Below, one piece after another: positions 9,081 to 17,345 of a stretch of 64,000 nt of DNA. Numbering within the stretch: the first letter of the stretch is position 1; the number at the start of each line of letters is the position of its first letter. The notes under the pieces were generated by a model. The model searched no databases and was not told the origin of the DNA. It was given only the letters and a program-made list of their open reading frames with translations. A program made the position numbers and the translations under genes. Origin of the DNA: Nitrospinaceae bacterium (GTDB lineage: Bacteria > Nitrospinota > Nitrospinia > Nitrospinales > Nitrospinaceae); the NCBI GenBank assembly GCA_029261395.1, contig JAJDBJ010000005.1, positions 124,001 to 188,000 of the forward strand, read 5' to 3'.

Positions 9081-9650
9081 ATGTCATTGAAAGACAAGGA
9101 GAAATGGAACGCCAAATACGGGGCTACCGCGGATTTGGCCGGACGCGAGCCCTGCCCGTGGCTGGCGGACCATGCCGATCTGCTCGACGGCCATGGGAAA
9201 GCCCTCGATATTGCCATGGGGGAAGGCCGAAATACGCTGTTTGCGGCTTCGCTGGGCTATGAGGCCTGGGGCGTCGATGTTTCCGAGGTCGGCATCTCCC
9301 GCGCCGAAGCTCTGGCCCGCGAAAATAATCTAACGATTCATACCCAGATTGCCGATCTGGATCACTATAATATAGAAGAAAACACCTACGATTTGATCCT
9401 GTGTTTTTATTTTCTTAACCGCCGCCTGTTCGAAGGCATTCGAAAAGGATTGAAACCCGGCGGCATCTTGATATTTAAAACGTTCACCGTGGACTATTTG
9501 AAGTACAGCGGTTTTAAGCGGGAATGGGTCCTGGAAAAAAATGAACTACGGGAAGCCTTCTCCGGGTTAAAAATTCTTGATTACCAGGAAGTAGATGAAC
9601 CCGAAAACGAAACAGCCTCTGCCGCCCTGGTGGCTCGGAAGGAATCATAA
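9081..9650 (+). CDS. SAM-dependent class I methyltransferase
   Basis: A 189-residue cytoplasmic methyltransferase of the TehB/SmtA-like type. Motif I is ALDIAMGEGRNT at 41-52, the acidic residue after strand 2 is in WGVDVSE, and the later motif is YDLILCFYFLNR followed by a GLKPGGILIFKTF strand. The substrate is unknown. I chose the ATG with GGGA 6 bases upstream; a TTG four codons earlier overlaps that site. It stands just upstream of two tandem lipoproteins, and its last 33 bases are partly copied ahead of the second lipoprotein gene. Confidence 0.85.
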   Translation: MSLKDKEKWNAKYGATADLAGREPCPWLADHADLLDGHGKALDIAMGEGRNTLFAASLGYEAWGVDVSEVGISRAEALARENNLTIHTQIADLDHYNIEENTYDLILCFYFLNRRLFEGIRKGLKPGGILIFKTFTVDYLKYSGFKREWVLEKNELREAFSGLKILDYQEVDEPENETASAALVARKES

Positions 9651-9657
9651 CTCATCA

Positions 9658-10503
9658 ATGAAAAAATCAACGGATTTCAAAACAACCAATCCCTTCCGTG
9701 TCCTTTTCGCGGTCGCGATCACTATTGTTCTGGTTCTTGCAGGTTGCAGTTCCACTCATAAGTCGGCGGACAAAACGTTGACCATGGAGGATTTCACACT
9801 CACCTATAGCGACAAGGCACAGGCGGGGAGCGAGATCAACGAATTGATCCTGCAACACCCGTTAACCATCTCCGAGCGGCAAATGGTTTTTCACATGGTC
9901 GCCTTGAGTTACGAAAATTACTCCCTGTTCGGCAAAGCCGCCCCTGTCTTCACCAGCGAGGATATCAAAAAAATCAAACATCTGTTGACCAAGGCGCTCA
10001 ACAAGGCACATTCCAAAAATATCGTCAGTTTTAAAGTAAAATCCGAGGGCGGCACCACCCAAGGGGAACTGTTTGCCAGCAAAGGGAAACTGCACTGGCG
10101 GTTCTTCGAAATCCAGGGAGTGAAATATTCTCTGACGCGTAACCAGATGGCCCGGTATGGAACCGCCTGGCGGATGGTACCCGGGAAGGGACAGAAGTTT
10201 CACGTGTCAGACAAGTTCCTCGGCACGAAACAGTGGACCAATTGGATTGAGGCAAAAATTGATTTGCCTGCGCCCGAGAATCTGAAAACGGCGCGACCTG
10301 AAAGTAACGCCCCGAATACCGGCAAAGGTCAATCCGCTTTTCCTCCTCAAACCCGCTCACCCAAAACAGCCGTCCCAGAAAAAAGTGCGACCGACTTGGA
10401 AGGGAAATTAAAGCTTCTGAAACACTTGCATGAAAAACAGTTGATCGACCAGCAGGAATACGAAACAAGAAGGAAGGATCTGCTCGACCAATACCTTCGA
10501 TAA
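9658..10503 (+). CDS. SHOCT-type lipoprotein, tandem copy 1
   Basis: A 281-residue predicted lipoprotein. The signal peptide ends in LAGC with Cys30 as the lipid-modified residue. The mature part has a unique central domain containing HPLTI(S/T)ERQMVFHMVALSYE and W(T)NWIEAK, found also in the next gene, a Pro/Ser/Thr-rich linker, and a C-terminal SHOCT-like helix pair (LEGKLKLLKHLHEKQLIDQQEY). SHOCT domains are small oligomerisation modules. The start is the ATG 7 bases after the methyltransferase stop; upstream in-frame codons belong to the methyltransferase overlap. Function is unknown and an envelope location is inferred. Confidence 0.8.
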   Translation: MKKSTDFKTTNPFRVLFAVAITIVLVLAGCSSTHKSADKTLTMEDFTLTYSDKAQAGSEINELILQHPLTISERQMVFHMVALSYENYSLFGKAAPVFTSEDIKKIKHLLTKALNKAHSKNIVSFKVKSEGGTTQGELFASKGKLHWRFFEIQGVKYSLTRNQMARYGTAWRMVPGKGQKFHVSDKFLGTKQWTNWIEAKIDLPAPENLKTARPESNAPNTGKGQSAFPPQTRSPKTAVPEKSATDLEGKLKLLKHLHEKQLIDQQEYETRRKDLLDQYLR

Positions 10504-10548
10504 TATTTTCTTAATCCATACAGCCCGGGCCACATTGCCAACACCATG

Positions 10549-10581
10549 GCCTATGCCTCGCTAGTCACCCGGAAAGAATGG
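10549..10581 (+). pseudogene. Copied 3' tip of the methyltransferase gene
   Basis: These 33 bases align without gaps to the last coding bases of the methyltransferase (9615-9647). Translated, AYASLVTRKEW matches ASAALVARKES at 7 of 11 positions. The following dozen bases up to the ATG also match. It marks the left boundary of the tandem duplication that produced the second lipoprotein gene. Confidence 0.6.
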
Positions 10582-10591
10582 TCACTCATTG

Positions 10592-11539
10592 ATGAAAACA
10601 CAGATGTCCTCCAAAACCACAAGCTGCCTTAAAAGCTCTTTCGCTATCGCGGTCGTCATCGCCCTCGCTTTAGCGGGTTGCAGTTCCACTCAAAAATCAT
10701 CTGACAAAAAAGCACTGAAGATGGACAAAGGAATGCAGATTGCGGACAAGGGAGTGATAGAGGCAAACAAGGAAGGGATGGGAACAGACAACGCTTTGAT
10801 GCGGGCGAACAAAAAACTGGTCATGGAGGATTTCACCCTCACCTATATAAATCAGAAACTGGCGGACGGGGATATCGACCGGTTCACTTTGCAACACCCG
10901 TTAACCATCACCGAGCGGCAAATGGTTTTTCACATGGTCGCCTTGAGTTACGAAAGCCACTCTTCACCCGGTAAAACCGGCCCGGTATTCACCCGGGAGG
11001 ATATCAAGAAAACCAAGCGCCTGCTGACCAAGTCGCTCAACAAAGCCCATCCACAAAATATCATCGGTTTCGAAGTAGCCTCCGAGGCGGGGACCACCCA
11101 GGGCCATGTGTTCGCCAGCAAGGGAGTCCTGCATTGGCGGTTTTTTAAAATCCGGGGAGTGCCTTATTCGAAAACGAGCAACCCGGTGGAGCAAAAGGGT
11201 GCCTGGCGGATGGTGCCTGGAAACGGGCAACGGTTTCACGGCTCAAACAAGCCACGGGGCAGTCGGCAGTGGACCAACTGGATTGAGGCGAAAGTCAATC
11301 TCCCCGCTCCGGCGAATCTGAAAACCTCACGTCCCAAGACAGAGCGCCCGAATCCCGGTACAGCGCAAACCGCGCCCTCCCCTTCTCAACCGGGTTCATC
11401 CAAAACCATTGCTCCAGAAAATAACGCCGCCGAGCTGGAAGAAAAACTGAAATTCCTGAAATATCTGTATGAAAACCAACTGATTGACAAACGCGAGTAT
11501 GAACAGAAACGCAAGGACCTACTCAATCAATATCTCTGA
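10592..11539 (+). CDS. SHOCT-type lipoprotein, tandem copy 2
   Basis: A 315-residue paralogue of the preceding lipoprotein, with the same signal length (LAGC, Cys30), the same HPLTITERQMVFHMVALSYE block, the same VASEAGTTQG...LHWRFFKI segment and the same C-terminal SHOCT-like helices. It differs by about 30 extra residues after the lipobox made of MDKGMQIADKG-type short repeats. The ATG is preferred over a TTG directly before it. Its stop TGA abuts the stop of the converging methyltransferase gene in a shared TGATCA. Function is unknown. Confidence 0.8.
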   Translation: MKTQMSSKTTSCLKSSFAIAVVIALALAGCSSTQKSSDKKALKMDKGMQIADKGVIEANKEGMGTDNALMRANKKLVMEDFTLTYINQKLADGDIDRFTLQHPLTITERQMVFHMVALSYESHSSPGKTGPVFTREDIKKTKRLLTKSLNKAHPQNIIGFEVASEAGTTQGHVFASKGVLHWRFFKIRGVPYSKTSNPVEQKGAWRMVPGNGQRFHGSNKPRGSRQWTNWIEAKVNLPAPANLKTSRPKTERPNPGTAQTAPSPSQPGSSKTIAPENNAAELEEKLKFLKYLYENQLIDKREYEQKRKDLLNQYL

Positions 11540-12172
11540 TCATTTTTTCCTCAAACAGTACAACCCGTCGCGGATGGGCAACATCAGCGCCTCGACCCGC
11601 TCATCCCGGCACACGGTTTCATTGAATTGATGAATGGCGTGATCGGACTCCTCCTTGGGATCCAACACCCGCCCGCTCCACAACACGTTATCCGCCACGA
11701 TCAACCCTCCGGAACGCAGAATCGGCAGAATCGCATTAAAGTAATTCAGGTAATTGGCCTTGTCAGCATCGATGAACGCCATGTCAAACGTTTCGCTGAG
11801 ATCCGCGATGGAGTCGAGTGCATTGCCCTCAAGCATAATGATTTTACTGCCATGTGGGCTTTCAGCGAAGTATCGCTTGGCAACAGCAATCGCCGCCGGG
11901 TCTTCGTCGCAGGTATAAAGGCGCCCGTCTTTCGGCAGGGCTTCGGCCATGGACAAGGCGCTGTACCCGCTGAAGGTGCCGACTTCGAGAATGCGCCGCG
12001 CTCCCAGCAATTGCGCCTGCAATTTGAGAAACCGCCCAACGGACCGCCCCGAAACCATCTGCGGATATTCCAGGCTGTCGTGCGTTTCCTTCTGCAGACG
12101 CGTCAGCAGTTCTCCTTCGTTCGCGGTGTGATCGTAAACGTAGCGTTCTATATCTTCATCTATGAATTCCAT
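11540..12172 (-). CDS. O-methyltransferase, caffeoyl-CoA type
   Basis: A 210-residue SAM-dependent O-methyltransferase of the Methyltransf_3 family, which acts on catechol-like or CoA-linked phenolics with a divalent metal. Motif I reads LEVGTFSGYSALSMAEALP, and the metal-binding motif is FIDADKANYLNYF, followed by GGLIVADNVLWSG. Length is typical. A GAGGAAATC site precedes the ATG. It is the last gene of the aroK-LRR-AlkA-methyltransferase run, 20 bases after the glycosylase gene. The natural substrate cannot be inferred. Confidence 0.9.
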   Translation of the reverse strand: MEFIDEDIERYVYDHTANEGELLTRLQKETHDSLEYPQMVSGRSVGRFLKLQAQLLGARRILEVGTFSGYSALSMAEALPKDGRLYTCDEDPAAIAVAKRYFAESPHGSKIIMLEGNALDSIADLSETFDMAFIDADKANYLNYFNAILPILRSGGLIVADNVLWSGRVLDPKEESDHAIHQFNETVCRDERVEALMLPIRDGLYCLRKK

Positions 12173-12192
12173 GATTTCCTCATAAGGTCATT

Positions 12193-12840
12193 TCAATAAT
12201 TAACGATCTTTGCATCCAGACTGCGCCAGGCATACCAGGTCGCTACAGTTTGCAAAGGACTCCATTTCCCCCCGATGGCGCGCAGACGTTTGGCATCGGG
12301 CCGGACTTTCATTCCATAAATATTCTGGACCGCCACACGCAAGCCTAAATCATCCACCGGCAGAACATCGAGACGATTGAGCGAAAAAATCAGAAACATC
12401 TCCGCCGTCCACCGTCCGACGCCGTGCACCCCTGTTAACCGATCAACCACCTCCTCGTTGCCCAGATAGGTCAGTTGGCGCGGGCGGATGGTTCCATCGA
12501 GGAAGCGGCGACTCAAATCCTTCAGATAAGCGACCTTCTGCCGTGATAATCCGGCGGCACGCAGAGAGGCCTCCCGCAACCCTGCCACGCGGTCCGGTGT
12601 CGGCGCTTGACCGTCGAACAACTTATGGAAGCGGGTGAAGATGGTGTCCGCCGCCGCTACGGAAATCTGCTGGGAAACGATGGACCGGCACAACACCACG
12701 AAATAGTTCCGGTTCCGCTGAAGGCGAAGCGGACCCACTTTCTGAATCACACTTGCCATCTTAGGATCGTGTTCTTTGAAGTGGCTCAATATCCGGCGGC
12801 GGGTTGGCAACTCTTGCGTGGATGAACGACGACCAACCAT
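12193..12840 (-). CDS. DNA-3-methyladenine glycosylase II (AlkA-like, HhH-GPD)
   Basis: A base-excision repair enzyme that removes alkylated purines. The helix-hairpin-helix GVHGVGRWTAEM lies at 137-148 and the catalytic aspartate is Asp164 in LPVDDLGLR. SQQISVAAADTIF near residue 57 is the usual substrate-pocket helix. At 215 residues it lacks the N-terminal TBP-like domain of E. coli AlkA, like many short bacterial and yeast MAG-type enzymes. Its GAGG ribosome-binding site overlaps the stop of the LRR gene upstream, indicating translational coupling. Confidence 0.93.
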   Translation of the reverse strand: MVGRRSSTQELPTRRRILSHFKEHDPKMASVIQKVGPLRLQRNRNYFVVLCRSIVSQQISVAAADTIFTRFHKLFDGQAPTPDRVAGLREASLRAAGLSRQKVAYLKDLSRRFLDGTIRPRQLTYLGNEEVVDRLTGVHGVGRWTAEMFLIFSLNRLDVLPVDDLGLRVAVQNIYGMKVRPDAKRLRAIGGKWSPLQTVATWYAWRSLDAKIVNY

Positions 12841-12847
12841 ACGCGCC

Positions 12848-13648
12848 TCAATTCATTTGGAGAAATTTGAAGCGTTTCAATTTGGGTGACTGCTTCAGCT
12901 TTTGAGCGGTTTCCAGAGAAATGGGATTGTTGTACAAATCGATCGTCACCAGGTTGGGCAGACAATCACTTTCCGCCAGCAGGTCGATCGCCGCATGATC
13001 CAATCCGTTGTGCGGGAGGAACAGCTTCTCAACCGTCAGCATGATTTCGGATTCGCACAAAGCTTTTAATCCTTCATTACCGATCTTTGCCCGGTCCAGA
13101 TTCAACTCCGTCAAATGGCGCAGGTGCGGAGACCGCGCCAGTTCGGCGGCACCCTCCGGTCCCAGCGGATTCGCCTTGAGGTACAGGAATTGAAGGTTCG
13201 CCAGAGTCTCCGACTCGGCCAGGGCTTTCATGGCGATGGGTCCGAGCTGATTGCGCTGAAGAAAAAGCGTGCGCAAATTTTTCAAGTGCGGTGAGTTCGC
13301 CAGTGCCCGCATCCCCTTATCAGTCATTTTGTTTCCGGCGAGCGACAGCGTATTGAGTTTGTGAAGCGCCTCGGTATCCGCCAGCCGCAACACACCTTCG
13401 TCCTCGAAGCTGTTCTCATCCAGATAAAGCATTTTGATAGCACGCAGACGGGGGAAGCGCATCAACTCCTCCAACTCGTCCAGGATGATATCCTTGTCGT
13501 TCAACTCCAGCTTGAACTTGGGGTCCTCGCTGGCTTCAGCGCGGGCGAACATGTCTCCCTCATGCACCACCATCGATTCGCTCTCGTCGATATCTGTAAT
13601 CAACGTCATGCTGTTCCGCACCAGACTTTCAAACAGGGACTCGCTCAT
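12848..13648 (-). CDS. Leucine-rich repeat protein (RNI-like), 266 aa
   Basis: A soluble leucine-rich repeat protein. After a 75-residue acidic N-terminal region, seven or so repeats of about 24 residues with the pattern LxxLxxLxLxxNxLxxxGxxALAxSxxL form a ribonuclease-inhibitor-like solenoid. There is no signal peptide, so it is probably cytoplasmic. Its first 4 bases overlap the end of aroK and its stop overlaps the ribosome-binding site of the glycosylase gene, so it is embedded in a housekeeping operon. Two related LRR genes lie 1-3 kb away. Partner proteins are unknown. Confidence 0.85.
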   Translation of the reverse strand: MSESLFESLVRNSMTLITDIDESESMVVHEGDMFARAEASEDPKFKLELNDKDIILDELEELMRFPRLRAIKMLYLDENSFEDEGVLRLADTEALHKLNTLSLAGNKMTDKGMRALANSPHLKNLRTLFLQRNQLGPIAMKALAESETLANLQFLYLKANPLGPEGAAELARSPHLRHLTELNLDRAKIGNEGLKALCESEIMLTVEKLFLPHNGLDHAAIDLLAESDCLPNLVTIDLYNNPISLETAQKLKQSPKLKRFKFLQMN

Positions 13649-14175
13649 GCTTCCACCCAGGAATGTTTTTTTAAATTTTCGATGATTTCGTGCACCGTTT
13701 CGTCCGGTCTTTTACCGGTAGTGTCGCACACCAGATCAGCGGCGGCGTTGTATTTGTCCTCTCGTTCAGAGAGGACCTTGCGGTGTTCGTCTTCCCAGGA
13801 TAGATCTTCATTGAACCGGGGCCGGTTGCCTCGATCGCGGCTCAATCGGCTGAGCAGGGTTTCAAATGTCGCGGTCAACAAAACCGCTTTCCCGTTTTCC
13901 TTGAGTCTTTTAATATTGCGGTCATTCAAAACCACCCCGCCACCACAATCGATAATAGCATCCCTGGCTTCGCCCACCACCTGTTCCACGATTTTAGATT
14001 CGATCTCCCGGAACCGGGCCCATCCCCACATACTGACGATTTCCGGAATGGGTATGCCAACCGCCTCTTCGATCATCGCGTCTAGACTGTACAAACGGCG
14101 TCCCAGTTGTTTGGACAAAAGTCGGGAGATCACCGACTTGCCGGTCCCGCGATAACCTAACAGTATGATATTCAT
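13645..14175 (-). CDS. aroK: Shikimate kinase
   Basis: Phosphorylates shikimate in aromatic amino-acid biosynthesis. The P-loop GYRGTGKS is at 7-14, the substrate-binding Asp is in SLDAMIEE and the glycine motif is DCGGGVV; a downstream RPRF segment matches the lid region. The 176-residue length is standard. It is the first gene of a minus-strand operon with an LRR gene that overlaps it by 4 bases. An AGGAAT ribosome-binding site precedes the ATG. Confidence 0.93.
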   Translation of the reverse strand: MNIILLGYRGTGKSVISRLLSKQLGRRLYSLDAMIEEAVGIPIPEIVSMWGWARFREIESKIVEQVVGEARDAIIDCGGGVVLNDRNIKRLKENGKAVLLTATFETLLSRLSRDRGNRPRFNEDLSWEDEHRKVLSEREDKYNAAADLVCDTTGKRPDETVHEIIENLKKHSWVEA

Positions 14176-14370
14176 AAAGATATTCCTATACCGCTTGTCA
14201 ATGAGTGTGTGAAGGGCAGACTATAATGTTTCGATCCGGGATGCAAACGAATCTCCCTCCCCGGCCGTAACCTTCATTATTTGATTCCGAGCCAAGGCAA
14301 ATATGCTACAATTTCAGGAATATCACACGTCGCAACCTAGTGTGCGGCTTCCCCGGAAAGGGACTCTACT

Positions 14371-14832
14371 GTGAAAATCAAACCTGTCACCTGGATCCTT
14401 GCATTGGCATTAGGATGCTTCCTGAGCATCGGCAGTCCCGTTCAAGCTGAAGAGGATGTGCTTCTTAAAATGTGCAATGAGGGCAATTCGGTCGCCTGCT
14501 TTACTCGTGGAAAAAAATATGTCACCTTGGAAAAGGATACTAAGAGCGCCATTCCCCTTTTTCGTAAAAGTTGCGCGGCAAACCATATGACTGCCTGTTT
14601 GTGGGGCGGCAATTTGATTCAAAATACAGGGAAGCAATACAGCCCTCAGTGGAAAGAGGCCGCGGCAATGTTTAAAAAGGCCTGTGAAGCGGACGAGGAT
14701 GGAGGTTGTTTTAACCTCGGTTCCCTTTATTACAAGGAAGGCCGGGCCAGCAAAGCCAAGAGAATGTACAAAAAAGCCTGCGACATGGGAAACAAGCCCG
14801 GCTGTGACAACGTCAAATGGCTTTCAAAATAA
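14371..14832 (+). CDS. Secreted Sel1-like, cysteine-rich repeat protein
   Basis: A 153-residue exported protein. The N-terminal 26 residues are a signal peptide ending in VQA. The mature part holds three Sel1/TPR-like helical repeats with regularly spaced Cys residues (SVACFTRGKKY, MTACLWGGNLI, DGGCFNLGSLYY, KPGCDNVKW). Disulfide-linked repeats of this kind are known in Helicobacter cysteine-rich proteins. The start is a GTG with GGAAAGGGA upstream. It sits 24 bases before an LRR gene on the same strand, so the two may be co-transcribed. Confidence 0.85.
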   Translation: MKIKPVTWILALALGCFLSIGSPVQAEEDVLLKMCNEGNSVACFTRGKKYVTLEKDTKSAIPLFRKSCAANHMTACLWGGNLIQNTGKQYSPQWKEAAAMFKKACEADEDGGCFNLGSLYYKEGRASKAKRMYKKACDMGNKPGCDNVKWLSK

Positions 14833-14856
14833 TTATCAGGCATTAAGAAACTAACC

Positions 14857-15531
14857 ATGGCAAGTCCTCCCAAAAAGCTCAAGAACTGGGAAGAGCTTAT
14901 CAATGATGGCCAGAATTACGGGGATGAGGGCAAAGATTTCTCCCCGTTTGAGAAAGCCGTTTTTGAAAGCATCAAAGACCAGAAAGTTCTGAAAATTCAG
15001 GACAGCTTCGTCTTCGTGAAAACCGGACACAATGCGGAAAATCCGGAGCACCCGGTTCAACTGGCCACAATGCTGGCCGCCTTCGAACCATTGAAAATCA
15101 TCACCAGCCTGATCATCACTCACAACCGGTTCAACGCGGAGGCCTTAAAAATACTGGTCGCCTCCCCGATGCTGAGCGACATTGATTACCTGCATCTGGG
15201 GTCCAACGTGTTGGGGGATGAAGGGGCAAAAATCGTGGCAGAGGCGCCACTGTTCGCCAAGGTCCACACTCTGAATCTGGAGTGCAACGGTATCGGCCCG
15301 GAAGGGGCGAAGGCACTGGCCACCTCCAAAACGTTGACCAAGGTGACCTCACTCAGCATGGTTGACAACCGGGTTGGGGACGAAGGGGCATTCGCGATTG
15401 CGCAATCGGAAAACCTCAAGAACCTCACTTACCTGCATCTCGGCGGCAACCGTGTCAAATCCGAAGAAGCCAAACAGGCCCTGCGCGAATCGGCCACACT
15501 CACCCAGATCAAAACACTGAAAGTTTTCTAA
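14857..15531 (+). CDS. Leucine-rich repeat protein (RNI-like), 224 aa
   Basis: A second cytoplasmic LRR protein. It has about 90 residues of non-repeat N-terminus with FSPFEKAVFESIKDQKVL, then five repeats of the type LxLGxNxLGDEGAKxxAxxxxL. The repeats match those of the flanking LRR genes, but the N-terminal region differs. No signal peptide or membrane segment is visible. It lies directly downstream of the secreted Sel1-like gene and converges on the third LRR gene. Confidence 0.85.
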   Translation: MASPPKKLKNWEELINDGQNYGDEGKDFSPFEKAVFESIKDQKVLKIQDSFVFVKTGHNAENPEHPVQLATMLAAFEPLKIITSLIITHNRFNAEALKILVASPMLSDIDYLHLGSNVLGDEGAKIVAEAPLFAKVHTLNLECNGIGPEGAKALATSKTLTKVTSLSMVDNRVGDEGAFAIAQSENLKNLTYLHLGGNRVKSEEAKQALRESATLTQIKTLKVF

Positions 15532-15549
15532 CCGCTCGGCGCGGGGCCA

Positions 15550-15573
15550 CCAGCGTGACGCTGGACCCAATTT
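15550..15573 (-). repeat. Dispersed palindromic repeat, copy A
   Basis: A 24-base element whose 15-base core CCAGCGTGACGCTGG is a 6-bp hairpin. On the minus strand it matches 36634-36657 at 23 of 24 positions, and a third partial copy lies at 36475-36495. It sits 18 bases past the stop of the LRR gene. This looks like a REP/BIME-type extragenic repeat. Confidence 0.65.
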
Positions 15574-15686
15574 CGCAAGGGAGTTAATGCACGATTTGCG
15601 CCCAGTGATGTTCTCTTGGGAGCAATGGTCAACCAGTCCCCCCTCCGGGCAGGAGGCGGCCATTCGCCGTCCGGGCCTTGCCCGGA

Positions 15687-16625
15687 TCAATCTTCGTAGC
15701 CGGGACGGAGCAGTTCAGGGCGGGAGTAGTTGACGAAGGCCGGATTGGTTTCCACGCCGTCTTTCAACACGAGGGTTTTTAAGTTGGTCAGAGTTTTAGT
15801 GTTGTACACCGCATCTCCGCCGGTCTCTCCAAAATAATTTCTTCCCATATACAGTTTTTCCAAATGGGTCAATTGCGTGGACTCGCCGATCGCCTTCGCA
15901 CCCTCGTCGCCGATATTATTATTGGTCAGAAAAAGTACTTTGAATGGCGGCAGGGATTCCGTTTGAGCCAGAGTCACCGTTCCGGCATCATCCAACTTGT
16001 TGGAGGACAGGTTCAATTCTTCCAACTGAGCAAGAGCCCCGCCACTGAACATATCCTTGACTCCCTCCTCACTGATGTAATTGCGTTCCAGATCGAGCAC
16101 TCTCAATTTTTTCATCGTGGCGCTCTGCCCCAAAGCCTTGGCGGTTTCGTTGCCGATTTCATTCCATCCCAGGCTGAGTGATTCGAGATGGCTGAGGATG
16201 GATGAATTGATCAGCGCCACTGCGGCGGCATCTTCCAGTCCATTGTCTTCCAGGGCCAGTTTTTTTAAACTTTTAATTTTAATGGCATCCGACTGCGCCA
16301 CGGCCTGAACTCCGGCGGTGGTGATGAAGTTGATGGATAGGTTGAGCTCTTCCAATTGCTCCAGAGCGACACCTTCGAACAATGCTTTCAGTCCGGCATC
16401 GTCAATCTGATTGTCGGACAAATCCAATACGCGGACGGAACGCATCGGCTCGCATTGGGCGAGAATGGTCATTTCGTCGGCGGCATAATAGCGGCCTTTC
16501 AATTCCAACTGCGCAGGGGTTTGCTCCAGTTGCTTTTTGATTTCCTCTTCCAGCTTGGCCGCCTTCTCCTCGAAGGTGGGCTCACTGGAAACATATTCGG
16601 TATTGCCGTCCCGGGAAATGGCCAT
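15687..16625 (-). CDS. Leucine-rich repeat protein (RNI-like), 312 aa
   Basis: The largest of the three LRR proteins here. After a charged 40-residue helical start, about ten repeats of 24 residues follow, with clear asparagine-ladder positions (LDLSDNQIDDAG, LNLSINFIT, LSLGWNEIGNE, LDLERNYISEEG). The protein has no signal peptide. The start ATG is preceded by a GGAG-type site. The acidic C-terminal cap is irregular. Function is unknown; such cytoplasmic solenoids usually bind proteins. Confidence 0.87.
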   Translation of the reverse strand: MAISRDGNTEYVSSEPTFEEKAAKLEEEIKKQLEQTPAQLELKGRYYAADEMTILAQCEPMRSVRVLDLSDNQIDDAGLKALFEGVALEQLEELNLSINFITTAGVQAVAQSDAIKIKSLKKLALEDNGLEDAAAVALINSSILSHLESLSLGWNEIGNETAKALGQSATMKKLRVLDLERNYISEEGVKDMFSGGALAQLEELNLSSNKLDDAGTVTLAQTESLPPFKVLFLTNNNIGDEGAKAIGESTQLTHLEKLYMGRNYFGETGGDAVYNTKTLTNLKTLVLKDGVETNPAFVNYSRPELLRPGYED

Positions 16626-16972
16626 CGGGTACTCCTTTTCAAAGCGCAGGGATTTCTAAAGTCGGGAGCCCATTGTATCAACGGAAGTTTCCGTTTCTCA
16701 AATGATTTCCTTTTTTCTTATCGAAAGAGGCCAGATGAGGGTTCGGGGACCTGCCCCGCACCTTCTCTTAACCTCGCGAAAAACAAACAAATAGTTGAAT
16801 ATAAAGGACTAATCGACTCTGCAGGCTCGGCAGGGTGTCTGAAACCCACTTTACATTAAAAAAAATTAATATGGGATTAACCCGCTTTTAATTTTGACAC
16901 CATATATTCATAGGCAGATATCAAGAAAATCAGGCGGATGCTCCAGGCATTGGCACTTCACGGGGGAAAAAC
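16626..16972. other. Intergenic region, 347 bp, with promoter for the TusA-like gene
   Basis: Non-coding, between divergent genes. It contains TTGACA at 16894-16899 with a weak -10 (GATATC, 16917-16922, spacing 17), the likely promoter of the plus-strand gene. Near 16740-16765 is a GC-rich imperfect hairpin (GGTTCGGGG facing CCCCGCACC). I see no open frame of interest. Confidence 0.45.
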
Positions 16973-17209
16973 ATGCACGTATTTAAAACATTGGATATTC
17001 GAGGTCTTTCCTTTTTCAGCGCGTCGAACAAAACAACTAAAGCGTTCAAAGGCGTTACCCAGAACGGTATTCTGGAAATCATTCTGGATAAGAAGAAAAA
17101 TATTACTGAAGCGTTTCAGCAGTGGGCAAAAACACGGGGATATTCCATTTTCAACCGGGATGAAGATCCCGAACTGATCCGCCTATTCATCAAGAAGGAC
17201 AGCAAATAA
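16973..17209 (+). CDS. TusA/SirA-like protein without the Cys-Pro motif
   Basis: A 78-residue protein with the two-layer TusA pattern: LDIRGL near residue 7, a helix, the strand GILEIILDKKKNI, a helix ITEAFQQWAKTRGY and the final strand LIRLFIKK. TusA proteins carry sulfur on a Cys in a CPxP motif directly after the LDxRGL strand. Here that site reads SFFS, so no persulfide can form. It may be a regulatory or structural relative. A GGGGGA ribosome-binding site precedes the ATG. A nested hairpin terminator follows. Confidence 0.7.
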   Translation: MHVFKTLDIRGLSFFSASNKTTKAFKGVTQNGILEIILDKKKNITEAFQQWAKTRGYSIFNRDEDPELIRLFIKKDSK

Positions 17210-17244
17210 TCCTTCGAATTTATCTTCAGTAAAAGTAGTTTAGG

Positions 17245-17330
17245 CCGGCTTTCCCGACAACTAAACCTGGGTGCCCCTCCTCTACCCGGGTTTGATGCCC
17301 CTCCTCAAGTCGGGAGAGCCGGTTTGTTTT
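17245..17330 (+). terminator. Nested hairpin element, probable terminator
   Basis: The outer stem pairs 17245-17258 with 17309-17322 (14 bp, one mismatch) and the inner stem pairs 17265-17272 with 17284-17291. TTTGTTTT follows on the plus strand. The 11-base sequence TGCCCCTCCTC occurs twice, in the inner loop (17272-17282) and in the 3' single-stranded arm (17296-17306). It ends the TusA-like transcript and may also cap coaX from the other side. The two copies of a CCTCC core make it more elaborate than an ordinary terminator. Confidence 0.6.
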
Positions 17331-17345
17331 GAAGACCTTTTCAGA

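Noticed and set aside
9595-9657. Upstream extension of the first lipoprotein by 21 codons
   Set aside because: That stretch overlaps the methyltransferase 3' end in another frame and would displace the signal peptide from the N-terminus.
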